17,114 nt of DNA from Nephromyces sp. MM_2019 (GCA_015657535.1 JADHZB010000945.1:1183-18296), one strand, 5' to 3'; shown: positions 7,663 through 17,004, counted from the first letter of the stretch. The notes: generated by a model from the sequence alone, not told the origin. Translations and numbers: made by a program.

Positions 7663-8078
7663 TTTCAGCGCAGAAAAATAGACTTTTCAAAAAAAGTAAG
7701 GCAAAATCTTGAGAATTCCTTAGAATATCCAACAGCCTAGCGCAAAAGTAATCAGTACAGTTCTCGATGCATTAAAACGCGAACCATCACCTCTATAACA
7801 AGTGAGGGACTAGCAAAAAAAAGGGAATTATCTGCTTAAACTAGTGTCAAATGATGTTATCTGCCTGACTTCTTCGCATTACATGGCATTCATTATTAAA
7901 AAATGCTTTTTGTGCCTAAAATAATTTAGATTCCAGATTTTACAGTTTAATATAATTATATACAGAATTTATAATGTCTAAAAAGATTTTCCTGCTCATA
8001 GTTCCAAGTTGCGGAATTTCAGCAGCGGCGACACGAACAGGCAGCGGAACAACAGCGTAATTTCAAAAGTGTTACAGA
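7663..8078. other. Intergenic region upstream of the 72-aa gene
   Basis: AT-rich, without tandem repeats. A + strand block at 8002-8082, following TTTCCTGCTCATAG, is open and Gln-rich (EFQQRRHEQAAEQQRNF, then TAG), but it has no partner exon and touches the end of the opposite-strand gene. I treat the region as 3' UTR and promoter DNA of minus-strand genes. Confidence 0.4.
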
Positions 8079-8272
8079 TTAGAAGGGGCTTTCTTGTGTG
8101 TAAAAGAGCCCCCTCCGAAAAGGAGCATTAATCTCCTCCTGGTCTTCCGGAGATGTTACTTCGCCAAAAGCGGTATCTTCAAGACTTTTTTCGTTTCTAG
8201 AAATCGGACTAAATTGAGGAGAAATTGGAGAAAACCTAGTGCAATCAGTGAAATTTGTGTGAAATCTCCAAG
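8079..8272 (-). CDS. Terminal exon of an unrecognised minus-strand gene
   Basis: 63 codons after an acceptor-like TTTTTATTTGAG: WRFHTNFTDC, FSPISPQFSPISRNEKS, LEDTAFGEVTSPEDQEE, INAPFRRGLFYTQESPF, then TAA (8081-8079). The SPxSP and acidic composition suggest a flexible, possibly phosphorylated C-terminus. The 5' part of the gene is unresolved. An ATG at 8402-8400 (MFFSVRTLKKKLPTLF) could start it, with one or two short introns between. An overlapping hydrophobic frame (8353-8156) is the main competitor. Family unknown. Confidence 0.45.
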
Positions 8273-8402
8273 CTCAAATAAAAAGGATGTAAGCTTAAAA
8301 AGTGCTGCAGCTTTTGTGACAAAAGTATTGAAACTCACCAATGATTTAATCACAAAACAGGGTCGGCAATTTTTTTTTCAGTGTACGCACACTAAAAAAC
8401 AT

Positions 8403-8530
8403 TTCTTAAGACTAGATTTCTTGCGTGTATATCCGTCAGTAATGTTTCTTCTCAATGCAGTTCATAAAATCTGCGTAATAATTGGTTGATTACACATATA
8501 ATGCGCGTTCTTGTGGGTAACTAGAAGAGG
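8403..8530. promoter_or_regulatory. Candidate bidirectional promoter interval
   Basis: About 128 bp separate the candidate minus-strand ATG (8402) from the DRC3-like ATG (8531), which are read divergently. No TATA-like or repeated element is obvious. The call rests only on gene arrangement. Confidence 0.3.
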
Positions 8531-9224
8531 ATGAGGACCCTCTCTCCAGAACTGCATGATGCCGACAGCAATAAAAAGAGTTTGAGGCCCCTCTCAACAG
8601 AACCGGTTGAGATGGATATCTCAAGGCTGCTGATCCGCGCCAGAGAAAACCTCAAAATCACCAATATCTCCCCATTCAAAGATAGACTAGGTAAAATCAT
8701 CGATGAAATTGCAGCGACTAATCCAATGTACTTGCCACCAACATGGGCTGCATCCAATGAGGGAGGCCCAAAAGGTGGAGGCTCCACAACATCACCACCA
8801 CAACCACCTAGGCAAAGTGAGGCATCATCGAAAGTAACGGCTTCTGTGAAAAAGTCAGCTTACAGCCCTAACTTTGTAGAAACTCGAGACGATAGGATGA
8901 TGCGTCTCTCCCAAGCTAAGGTGATTGCATCAGATGCAAACGGCGAGAATGCACACGCTGTTAAAAGCAAGATCAGGAAACCTAATTTTCTGGATTCTTC
9001 CAAACTAAGCCAATCAATGAAGAGAACTTTAGACGGCAGTGATACCGAAGATGAGCGAAGCTGCAATAAATCGCTCGATACTATCGAAAAAGACAAGGAG
9101 GGCTTTATAACCGAAGCGATGCTCTTTAGAGCACTTGGAAAAGACTATGAATTTACAAATGTTCGAGTTCTTGTGCTGAACCGAAAGGGTTTGGAGAATA
9201 TCGAGAACTTAAGGCTATTCAACG
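8531..9224 (+). CDS. DRC3: DRC3-like exon 1: polar lead and start of LRR domain
   Basis: 231 codons plus one base. Low-complexity Gly/Pro/Ser-rich lead, a Lys/Ser-rich middle, then FITEAMLFRALGKDYEF and the first LRR. The donor is AACG|GTGTGT (phase 1). Splicing yields the Gly of LFNG, directly continued by LEELCLKHNNI, which makes this junction very secure. Confidence 0.85.
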
Positions 9225-12200
9225 GTGTGTATTGAGTCGTAACAATGAATGTGCGAGGGATGGATTCTGAGTTTTCTAGTGAGTGCATGCTGCGAACGTA
9301 TGCTTTGATGGTCATAAGAAGAGGATGAGGTTTGTGTGTCGTGCAGGGGATAAAGATGAAGGGAGCTGATGGATACTGAAGATTGCAGGGTAGGGTTGTG
9401 ACTTGTGCGAAGAATCAGGGGAGTTTGGGTAGTCAATTCTTTCTAGTAAACTATGGGGATGGACATTTATTATTTTGAATTTTCCCTCCATCCCTCCACC
9501 TTTCCTGAATACCTTGCTTTCATTCTATTCACCCCATCTACCTCCACGTTGCTCCACCTGATTCCCCCCGCATCTATCCACCTTATTCCCCCCACAACTC
9601 TCAACACCCTTCCCCCCCGCCTTCTCACCAGCCCAAATTCTCGCCTAAAACCCCACCTCTACCCCCCTTTTTAAACCCATATTTTCACTCCAAATCCTCC
9701 TCATCTCAGGACTCGAGGAGCTCTGCTTGAAGCACAACAACATCTCTGACATATCTTGCTTGTCAAGGCTAAATGGTCTCAGAGTGCTCGATCTTTCATT
9801 CAATAAAATAAGAGACATCTCTCCCCTTCGTGAAATGCAGAAGATGACTAGACTTTCCCTCTTCTGCAACGAGATTTCTGAGATATCTTCAAGTATTAGC
9901 AGACTGTTTAACCTAAGATTTCTCTCACTGGGAGAAAATCTTATAAGCTATTACAGTGAGGTAGAGAACTTAAAGAGCCTACCAAAGCTTCATAGCCTTT
10001 GGCTAAAAGGGAATAAGCTAGAAGAAGACATATCATCATACACTCAAAGAGTGAAGGATATTTTCTCGGGATCTCAGAGCCTCTTGTATTTTGATGGAAG
10101 CCCTTTCCTCAACTACTGTGAAGACAAAAATAGCACACCAGAAGCCTCTAACGAAAAAATCAGCCAGATGGATGCTAACGCACCAAAAACTTCCCATAAT
10201 CTGGAAAACACGGCTTGTGGGGGTGATAGGGTAGCAGACATAAGAAGCGACTACAATGCAAGTGAATTCAGCAGAGGAGGGAATGATCGAAAGCTTAAGA
10301 AAGCAGTTTCAGCGCGGAAAAAGATGGATATTTGGAGGGCTGCTAGTTGTGAGACTACTGTGAAATCCATCAAGAACAAAGAAAAGGTGATACGGAAGGT
10401 GAAGATTCAAGGTGAAGTGGCTGAGGAGCTGCAGCAGCTTGAGGTGGTTGAAGATTTGACGAAGCAACAAAAGGCATTGAAAGGTAACAAGCCAGAAAAA
10501 GAAAAATCAAGGCCTCTAAAACAGCATACGATTGATGGTAGGAGTATACTAGAGGATTTGCAGTCGCACAATCACGAAGAAGGGGAAAGTAAAAACGGCA
10601 GATCTTTGGAGGCTTCACAGCTCTTAAGAGATACTCTCGGGGCTGGAGGGGGAGCTGCTGTAAAATCTGAGGAGAGACAGGCAGCTGAAGGGGGAGTTGT
10701 CTTGAAAAACTTTAATAAAGACTCTCCAAGTATCAAGGAGGAAAATATAGCACCGGTTATTGTGAAGGCCGAAGCAGCTGCTGCCTTTGATAGCGAGCCT
10801 GACGCTTCACCAACTAGTCGATCTATACCACTTAATGGTGAATCGACTGCTTCTCCTCAGAGTAGCACATTAGAGGCACTGAATGAGAGAGAAAAATCGC
10901 TTTTTGAAGCAGAAAAAATCGATAGGATAGCTGAAGATGATGAATCTGTGCCCTACGCAGCGAAGCGAAGCTCTTTTGCACACGAAAAAAGAGCTTCATC
11001 AGCTGAAGCTTCCATGGACCCATTCACATTGGATCAAATTGCCTCAAAAACTCATAAAAATAGCTTTGAGGAAGCAAAACTGCAACAACAAGCTGGTGGC
11101 TGCTCTTCTTTAGAAATTCAGAAAGATTGCAGCGTCGAAGCAGAAGACAAAGGGCAGAAAAGCTCTCTTGACAGGTATTTTTGCTATTATGCTTCATTAA
11201 TCACGGTTTGTCAACGTCTTATTGGTAATTCTCGTATCTTTTCTTCATGACGCTGTGTAGAAAAGTTTATCTGTTAAAAAATTGACGATTCTGAGGATGT
11301 AAAGACACAAAAATGGGGAAAAATATCGTTTTTAGCTTTTTTTTCGCTTTGGTTGATAAATGGAGGAGGTAGTGCATGGAGCTCGAGCAGAGTGTGCAGC
11401 GTATAACCATCGAAAGCCCTCAAATTTCTTCAAAGATGCTCAAAAAGTACTCGAAAAAACCAAAGAAGCTCTCAGAAATCCTCAAAAAACTTCAAGAAAA
11501 CCTGAAGAAAAGCAATTCTTTGAGTTTATTACAATACATAAAAATACGCTTTAAACCGTCTACAGCACGCACACACACGAATATAGTGGCGCAAACTCCC
11601 TCGGAAAAGAGCAAGCAAAGCTCCCTCCAGGTAGTTTTGAAGATGGAGGTAACAGTAATGGATTTTGCATTCTTGTGATTTAAGGTGTGTTTCTTGCTGC
11701 CCCTAAGCGTGCGTGCGTGTGTGTGTGTGTGTGTGTGTAAGTGATGACACACATGGGTTGATGTTTGCACTGTGTTGGCATACACTTTACAGCCTGTTAA
11801 AGAGCATACCTCCTCAAAGTACAGATTCACCACCTTCTTTAATGCCTTTATCTGCAGCTGAAAACTCTCCAAGCTCTCTGGGACACACAGATTTGGGGGC
11901 CAACACCACATCAGCTCAACCAGATGGTAGAGAACGTGAAAGCAAGACTCTGGAGATGGATCTCAAAGGGCAGAGAGAAGAAGAAATATACCAAAAATCA
12001 TCATCTATTGAAGAAGCAGTTGAGAGTCTGCAACATAAACAGCCTCCTGCCGTACTTTCTTCCAACTTAGATGATTTGAGGGAAGAAGAGGAAGAAAGAG
12101 GGAGAGAAGAAGAGGCTGACGAAGAGGAAGAAGCAAAGCCCAAAGAAAATTCAAAGGCAAAATCAGAGGCAAATCCAGAGGCAGAGCCACAATCAAATAG

Positions 12201-15200
12201 AAGGACAAAAGCAACCCCTTCACAGCAACTTACAGACACTCTACCAAAGATCTTCGAGTACCTAATGCAAGCGAAAAAGCAAGAAAAACAGCAGAAGAAC
12301 AGCGAATGTACCATCGCACACAGTTTAGGCTTAACGAAGATTCTACAGGCTGATGATGAGATGTATTTGAAGCTGCCACTAGATGATATCTTCAAGGATA
12401 AATTCGTAGCTTTTAAGTTGAAGAAGCTGTTCCAGCAGATGATGCACAGGCTGTTCTCCAAAGAAAACGAGCTTGTGGAGTTTGAAGCATTAAAATCAGC
12501 CTACGAGGTGCTCAGAGAAAAGCATTATAGTAGGCTAAACAAGGAGATAAACAGCTTTCTTACGCAGGTATTGAGCGTATGATAGCTTCATGGGAGAGTA
12601 CCTGTGTGTGAAGGTGGTGTGTGTGTAGATGAGGTCCTTGCTGAGTTCTCCGATAAGATGTGTGTGGGAGGGTTGGGGGGCTGGAGATGGTGAAGAAGTT
12701 TTATATACGGTGGGAGGGGGAAATAGAGGCTTTTTGAGGTAGGGTTTTCGAGGGGGGTAGGCCCGTATGCATGCTACACCCAGGCTTGGCACTGAAGAAC
12801 ACACATAAAGTGAATATACTCTGCAATTGCTATACACCATGCATACGCACCCCTTGAAAAGCTCATAATCTTCATCCTTCCCACCAATTGCCATGAGCAC
12901 TGAAGTTTTTTGTTGAGAGCCTCTGCTTGTATGTGCGCTTTTTCTTTTCTTCAGTTTCATCGCTCTGAAAACCTGAGGCAATACAAGAAGAGGCTGACTG
13001 AGCTAGACATTAAGTTGAATCATAGCGAGCAAGAGTGTGTGAAGAAGCTTCGAGATGTTCTCAAAACGATGCAATCAGTACTCGCACGCGATTCTCGAGA
13101 ATCTAGAAAGGAGAGTTTACTTCACGGTAAGACACCAGCAGTGTGTGCTAGTCATTCCGCTTGAGTAGAAGCGCTGTTACGAGCTCTACAGAGGAAATCT
13201 CTTAGCTTCTCTCTAGCTATTTTTAAGAGTAAGCAAGCCTTCCATTGTGTGTGTGCTGGTATGCATGTTGGTGTGTATACTGGTGTGTGCGCTGGTAAGC
13301 GTGTTGGTATGTGTGCTGGTAAGTGTGTTTTGTTTTGGTGTGTTTGTATGCGCGTGCACGTCTGTTCTTCAATTTTTCGCGTGCGCGTCCGTGTATAAGT
13401 GTGTGTGTATGTGTTCTGGTGTGTGTGTGTGTGTGTGGGAGGTTTATGCTGGTGCACGTGTGTGGAATTATCTTCTCTAGCTTGAGCTTGTTCATGGGTG
13501 CTCGCTTATCTCTTTCTGGCTATATATTTGTATACCACATTTTCACTATAAATGAGAGCTATCGATCCATTATTTGCGTATCTTTGAAATGCTATATCAC
13601 AATGATAAACACGCAGATGAAGACTTCAGTCACTCCACACACATACACCTCCTGGCTTAAAAATTCGGCTTCATCTTCTTGCTACATAGTCTTTTATCTC
13701 TAAAACTTTGTTATTCTCCTTTATTCTTTGAAAAGCCACATCTCCACTCGATTTTCCTTCGACTTCTTTCATCCTCATCGTTGCACACACAGATCACTCC
13801 ACTCAAGCTTTCCCATCATTAAATTAGCCTTTCTCACTGAAGTATTTCAGCACAAAACCCACTTCCCTTATAATAAGCTCCCCCCTCCTCTTCCCCTCAT
13901 TTCAACGAACCCCACTCCCTACTACACCCCCACTCTGCGTATGCCCCTTTTTTGCACACCTCCCCTATTACACCCCTCTCCCTCCACTCCCCCCCTAAAC
14001 CAATACCCTAAACGACTATACCCCCCCCCACCCCCAAAGTTACATGCTCCAAGGCACAAGCACACTCCCTCCTCTACTAAACCCCCACCAGCTTCTACCC
14101 AGCCAAATGCTGAGCACCTACTTAAACACACTCACTCGGTGCAAGAAAGACAGGAGACATCACTAGACGCAGCTGAGGCTCCAAAGCTTGCGAGAAGTAC
14201 TATAAGCCATCAGAACCCTAGTATTAAGCAGGGGGTGTTCAGAACGCTATCCAATATAGGAGCTGCAAGCTACACACACACACACCTAGCAAGCAGGCTG
14301 TCTCAGGAAGAGGCTAAACTGCATCATATAGAGAGTGATAACAAGGAGAACATCAGCGAAGCTATTCAGACTTTCAAGGATGAGATAGCTGTAATTACGA
14401 AGAATTTGACGCTTTCTGTTGCTTCCTTCATAGCAAGCTTAGTACCATTGGAAAGTGAGTATCTACGGGACTTGAAGACATTCTCAAAGGAAATGGTAGG
14501 ATTGGAAACGCACACAAAACCTATTGCACAAGAGAAAGATCAGCTTGAAGACGATAAAACTAATGATAACACCGCAACGATGAGGTATTATGCGGGAGAA
14601 TGGGAGCTTTTTTTTGCTGCTTTCAGATATATTCAGGAGGAAGATATGAAACAGTGTGTTTCTTGTGTTATAGAGAGAATTTTGACATGCATTAGTGGAC
14701 TTGAAGAGGAGAAAATTGTGGCTGAAGATACACACACACAAATCATAAATTGAAAGAGAGAGATACACAAGGAGCACACATACACACAGATATAGGGATT
14801 ACAAAATTTCAAACAAAGCACCCAAATGTACAGAAAAAAAACACTGCAAAACGCATAAAAAGTATACAAATAAAGACGAGAAAGACACAGCAAAAAACCC
14901 ACACGAAAAGCACACAAAACCCACACGAAAAGCACACAAAACCCACACGAAAAGCACACAAAACCCACACGAAAAGCACACAAAACAATAAAGAAAAAGC
15001 ACAAACATAACAATAAACAGCACACCACACGCATATAGGAAAACAAAACCTACAATACACAACATATATCACACAACACACATGACGCACACATCACACA
15101 CAACACACACACACGCCTTCCCTCCTACCAGCTACCAATTTCAGCTTTACACGCGCAAAAACCTCCTGAAGAGCAGCGTTTTCCTCATTTTTTCTCTGTA

Positions 15201-16152
15201 GAAAACGCTTTTTAGCTAGATGTGACATTTTCGGGGAAGAAAGAGCGAGAATCATCGAAGAAACAGAGGAAGAAGTTGAGGGTTTCATCCAAGGACAAGT
15301 GATGTATTATCTCGATAACTCAGCGATGCTATACTATAGCAATAGCGTGAGCAGAATACAGGAAGCTTATGAAGTATCTTTTCGTATAAAAACTTCCTGT
15401 AAGGCAGGCACTAACTCCTTTGCTAGTTTTATACAGGAAAAAACCGTAGAAGAGGGAGAAAAAGTGACTGAAAATGGCGCGCACACACCACCAATCATCA
15501 ACCAGGAGGGAGATCGAAAGCAAGGGGGGTTAGTGTGCGCTTAGTAGGAAACATGAGGGCGATGGAGAGGTTTGATAGGTTGAAGAAGGGATGGTTATTG
15601 GAAGGAGGGGGAGGAAAGAGGGTTTGCTTGTCTGTGTGCAAAAAAGTTAGTAGGAAGGAGAGGAAAACTCCTTTGAATCTATTGAGATTTTATGGTGATT
15701 TTGCTGGACTATTTGAGGATTTTTCGCTCTGTTTGAATGTGTAGAAAAATGCTTGAAGATATGCATCTGTAAAGCAGAAGATGGGTTACGATTAAGTCTT
15801 CAAAATTGGTGTGTCACGTATGTTTTGCGTGCTGCGTGTATTGTGTGTGTTGCGTGTCTGCCGTGTGTGTGCTGTGTGTGTGCCGTGTGTGTGTATGCTT
15901 ATTTTGCTTGTGGGTGATTTTTATGTGTGTTGCGAGTGTCTGCTTTATGTGTGCGTTTTGTTTGCGCGTGTATTTTGTGTGTGCGCGTTTTGCATTTGCG
16001 TGTTTCTTTATATGCCTTGTTTTTGAGTCTGCTTGTGTGTGTCTCTGAAGCTAACCTTATTTTTGTCTTTATCTCGACTAGGTGAGGCATCTGAAACTGC
16101 CCTTAAAGACACCAATTTAGCAAACGCACTGCACATGATCAGATCACGTTAA
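8531..16152 (+). CDS. DRC3: DRC3 (LRRC48)-like leucine-rich-repeat/coiled-coil axonemal protein, 7 exons
   Basis: Exons 8531-9224, 9710-11174, 11793-12567, 12955-13126, 14092-14653, 15202-15398 and 16082-16152 sum to 3,936 nt (1,311 codons plus TAA), with phases 1, 2, 0, 1, 2, 1 matching at every junction. Residues 1-190 are a polar, low-complexity lead. Residues 192-361 carry SDS22-type LRRs: VLVLNRKGLENIENLRLF, LDLSFNKIRDISPL, LSLFCNEISEI, LRFLSLGENLI, LLYFDG. The LSLF.N.IS and LSLG.N order matches DRC3 as I remember it. DRC3 is a nexin-dynein regulatory complex subunit of motile axonemes. Downstream, DDIFKDKFVAF and the helical EAIQTFKDEIAVITKNL...SEYLRDLKTFSKEM recall DRC3's coiled-coil half. 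At 1,311 aa it is over twice the roughly 500-aa family size I recall, mainly from a disordered insert (about residues 375-900) and the N-terminal lead. The ATG follows an in-frame TAG by two codons. Confidence 0.8.
9225..9709 (+). other. DRC3-like intron 1 with 200-nt C-rich pyrimidine tract
   Basis: 485 nt. From about 9484 to 9708 the + strand is almost purely C/T/A with CCCCCC runs, ending CCTCCTCATCTCAG. The same architecture recurs at the end of intron 4. Confidence 0.85.
9710..11174 (+). CDS. DRC3: DRC3-like exon 2: main LRR domain and disordered insert
   Basis: The LRRs run to about residue 361. A charged, Ser/Glu/Lys-rich region of about 350 residues follows, with no recognisable fold (for example VAEELQQLEVVEDLTKQQK, a short coiled coil). 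The donor GACAG|GTATTT (phase 2) is chosen because the frame beyond becomes hydrophobic and stops at 11250. Confidence 0.85.
11175..11792 (+). other. DRC3-like intron 2 with short CA and TG tracts
   Basis: 618 nt. A CA tract at 11568-11578 and a TG tract at 11706-11738 are complementary. A Lys-rich open stretch at about 11385-11550 (CTCAAAAA/CTGAAGAA units) looks like degenerate repeat and cannot be joined in phase. It ends ACACTTTACAG. Confidence 0.7.
11793..12567 (+). CDS. DRC3: DRC3-like exon 3: acidic insert and start of coiled-coil half
   Basis: 258 codons, phase 2 in and phase 0 out. A Glu-rich stretch (EEEERGREEEADEEEEAK) is followed by TLPKIFEYLMQAKKQEKQQK and DDIFKDKFVAFKLKKLFQQM, then AYEVLREKHYSRLNKEINSF. 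The KDKFVAF motif is close to a segment I remember in DRC3. The donor is ACGCAG|GTATTG. Confidence 0.83.
12568..12954 (+). other. DRC3-like intron 3 with G-rich block
   Basis: 387 nt. G-runs cluster at about 12660-12765 (GGGAGGGTTGGGGGG at 12666-12680, further runs after 12710). It ends in a strong pyrimidine tract TTTTTCTTTTCTTCAG. Confidence 0.8.
12955..13126 (+). CDS. DRC3: DRC3-like exon 4: coiled coil
   Basis: 57 codons plus one base, phase 0 in and 1 out: FHRSENLRQYKKRLTELDIK, then NHSEQECVKKLRDVLKTMQS. Heptad-like spacing of L/I/V. The donor is CACG|GTAAGA. Confidence 0.83.
13127..14091 (+). other. DRC3-like intron 4: TG-rich 5' part, C-rich 3' part
   Basis: 965 nt, the longest intron. 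TG-rich repeats (GTGTGCTGGTATGC-like units) lie at about 13243-13440 and a C-rich block with C9/C5 runs at about 13880-14060. It ends CTCTACTAAACCCCCACCAG, with TACTAA resembling a branch site 17 nt before the AG. Of the nearby AGs this one best combines matching phase with intron-like upstream sequence. Confidence 0.7.
14092..14653 (+). CDS. DRC3: DRC3-like exon 5: long coiled coil
   Basis: Phase 1 in, phase 2 out. It contains ISEAIQTFKDEIAVITKNLT, then SEYLRDLKTFSKEMVGLE and YYAGEWELFFAAFRYIQEED. The donor AAACA|GTGTGT is like that of intron 1. If it is not used, the frame continues 33 codons to TGA at 14751-14753 (ERILTCISGLEEEKIVAED), so a shorter isoform is possible. Confidence 0.68.
14654..15201 (+). 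other. DRC3-like intron 5 with 22-bp tandem repeat
   Basis: 548 nt, CA-rich from 14752 to about 15113. Includes four perfect 22-bp repeats. It ends TTTTCCTCATTTTTTCTCTGTAG, the best acceptor in the area. Confidence 0.6.
14897..14984. repeat. Four perfect 22-bp tandem repeats
   Basis: The unit ACCCACACGAAAAGCACACA plus AA is repeated four times without a mismatch, which suggests recent expansion. The Phe/Cys/Val-rich frames on the opposite strand are by-products. Confidence 0.95.
15202..15398 (+). CDS. DRC3: DRC3-like exon 6: C-terminal helical segment
   Basis: Phase 2 in, phase 1 out. It reads KRFLARCDIFGEERARIIEE and EGFIQGQVMYYLDNSAM, then NSVSRIQEAYEVSF. Joined to exon 5 it gives EEDMKQKRFLARCDIF, which resembles the basic helix near the DRC3 C-terminus as I remember it. 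The donor is TCCT|GTAAGG. Without splicing the frame runs to TAG at 15542. Confidence 0.6.
15399..16081 (+). other. DRC3-like intron 6, TG-rich 3' half
   Basis: 683 nt. TG/TGTGC-rich from about 15795 to 16050, ending TATCTCGACTAG. The first 140 nt are open in the exon 6 frame by chance or as an alternative end. Confidence 0.6.
16082..16152 (+). CDS. DRC3: DRC3-like exon 7, C-terminus
   Basis: Completes a split Cys codon and adds EASETALKDTNLANALHMIR, then SR and TAA (16150-16152). The block is short, so confidence is moderate. A donor-like CAC|GTTAAA just before the stop could extend the gene to the block near 16690. Confidence 0.58.
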
Positions 16153-16245
16153 AACACACGCACCAAACGTGATTCTAGCGCACCAGCCAAAAATTAAAGG
16201 CTTAAACACAAACCAACCCAGGCGACAGGCCTAAAAGCACAACAT

Positions 16246-16601
16246 TCCCACACACACCATTCCCACACACACCATCCCCACACACACCATCCCCACACAC
16301 ACCATCCCCACACACACCATCCCCACTCACACCATCCCCACACACACCATCCCCACACACACCATCCCCACACACACCATCCCCACACACACCATCCCCA
16401 CACACACCATCCCCACACACACCATCCCCACACACACCATCCCCACACACACCATCCCCACACACACCATCCCCACACACACCATCCCCACACACACCAT
16501 CCCCACAAACACCATCCCCACACACACCATCCCCACACACACCATCCCCACACACACCATCCCCACACACACCATCCCCACAAACACCATCCCCACACAC
16601 A
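16246..16601. repeat. 15-bp minisatellite, about 23.7 copies
   Basis: The unit CCCCACACACACCAT runs from 16246 to 16590 as 23 full copies plus a partial copy. Variants are TCCC in the first two units, one CACTCAC unit (16321) and two CACAAAC units (16501, 16576). Because 15 is a multiple of three and the unit has no stop, all six frames stay open (MVCVG, WCVWG, PHTHH and so on). These are not genes. Confidence 0.97.
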
Positions 16602-16639
16602 TCCTCCTAAATTTCAGTTCCATCCCTAATTAACCACAG

Positions 16640-16861
16640 ATAAACGATGATAAGCAGCTTATTCGATTCCCAATGATACCCTCACATCTCCCAGAAAGCT
16701 CGATACTTTGTGATAAGCCTGAAATGATGCAGGAAAATCCTAAACACTCACACCAAAACATACAGCAGGGATGCGCATACACGATGGAAGTACTTAAAAG
16801 CGATAAAACAGCGTTTTCGGTTCTAAAAGCACGCAAAATCTGCGAAAAATTGATATTTTGA
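16640..16861 (+). CDS. Exon candidate of a further + strand gene, unrecognised
   Basis: A frame following TAATTAACCACAG reads DDKQLIRFPMIPSHLPESS, then CDKPEMMQENPKHSHQN and MEVLKSDKTAFSVLKARK, then TGA (16859-16861). An alternative acceptor ACATCTCCCAG at 16690 would link it in phase to DRC3-like exon 7. Directly after the TGA the same frame is open for another 68 codons, and a different frame (EGNNRSNSTKVEEGAVD) is open from 16856, so a short intron or indel is possible here. Function unknown. Confidence 0.38.
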   Translation: MNDDKQLIRFPMIPSHLPESSILCDKPEMMQENPKHSHQNIQQGCAYTMEVLKSDKTAFSVLKARKICEKLIF

Positions 16862-17004
16862 GGGGAACAATCGCTCCAATTCCACGAAAGTGGAAGAGGG
16901 GGCTGTAGATACACTCTCTCCCCAAGTTTAAAGAAGATTACAAATCAAAGAGATGAGTTTCTGTTCAATCATCCAATGAGAATGAATGCCTTCCTTCTCT
17001 TCAG

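Noticed and set aside
7462..7740. + strand frame MKTREKSRYSLSFL...
   Set aside because: Antisense to the 72-aa minus-strand gene, whose frame is more protein-like and is supported by a consensus 19-nt intron.
8094..8489. 131-codon + strand frame upstream of the DRC3-like start
   Set aside because: Antisense to the minus-strand block 8079-8272; basic and aromatic composition without family resemblance, and it cannot be joined to DRC3-like exon 1 with confidence.
11360..11678. Lys-rich open stretches in intron 2 as an extra exon
   Set aside because: Phases do not match exons 2 and 3, and the sequence is a degenerate CTCAAAAA-type repeat.
11916..12461. 181-codon minus-strand Ser-rich frame
   Set aside because: Complement of the Glu/Lys-rich exon 3 of the DRC3-like gene; GAA/GAG codons give Ser/Leu-rich antisense frames.
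13152..13495. His/Thr-rich minus-strand frames and Cys/Val-rich + strand frames
   Set aside because: Arise from the TG-rich part of intron 4.
14633..15090. Minus-strand Phe/Cys/Val-rich frames
   Set aside because: Complement of CA-rich intron 5 and its 22-bp tandem repeats.
16246..16601. Tandem array as a possible CRISPR
   Set aside because: Units are contiguous 15-mers with no spacers, in a eukaryotic setting.
16194..16623. Three long minus-strand frames of repeated WCVWG, GDGVC and MVCVG
   Set aside because: Produced by the stop-free 15-bp minisatellite, which is open in all six frames.
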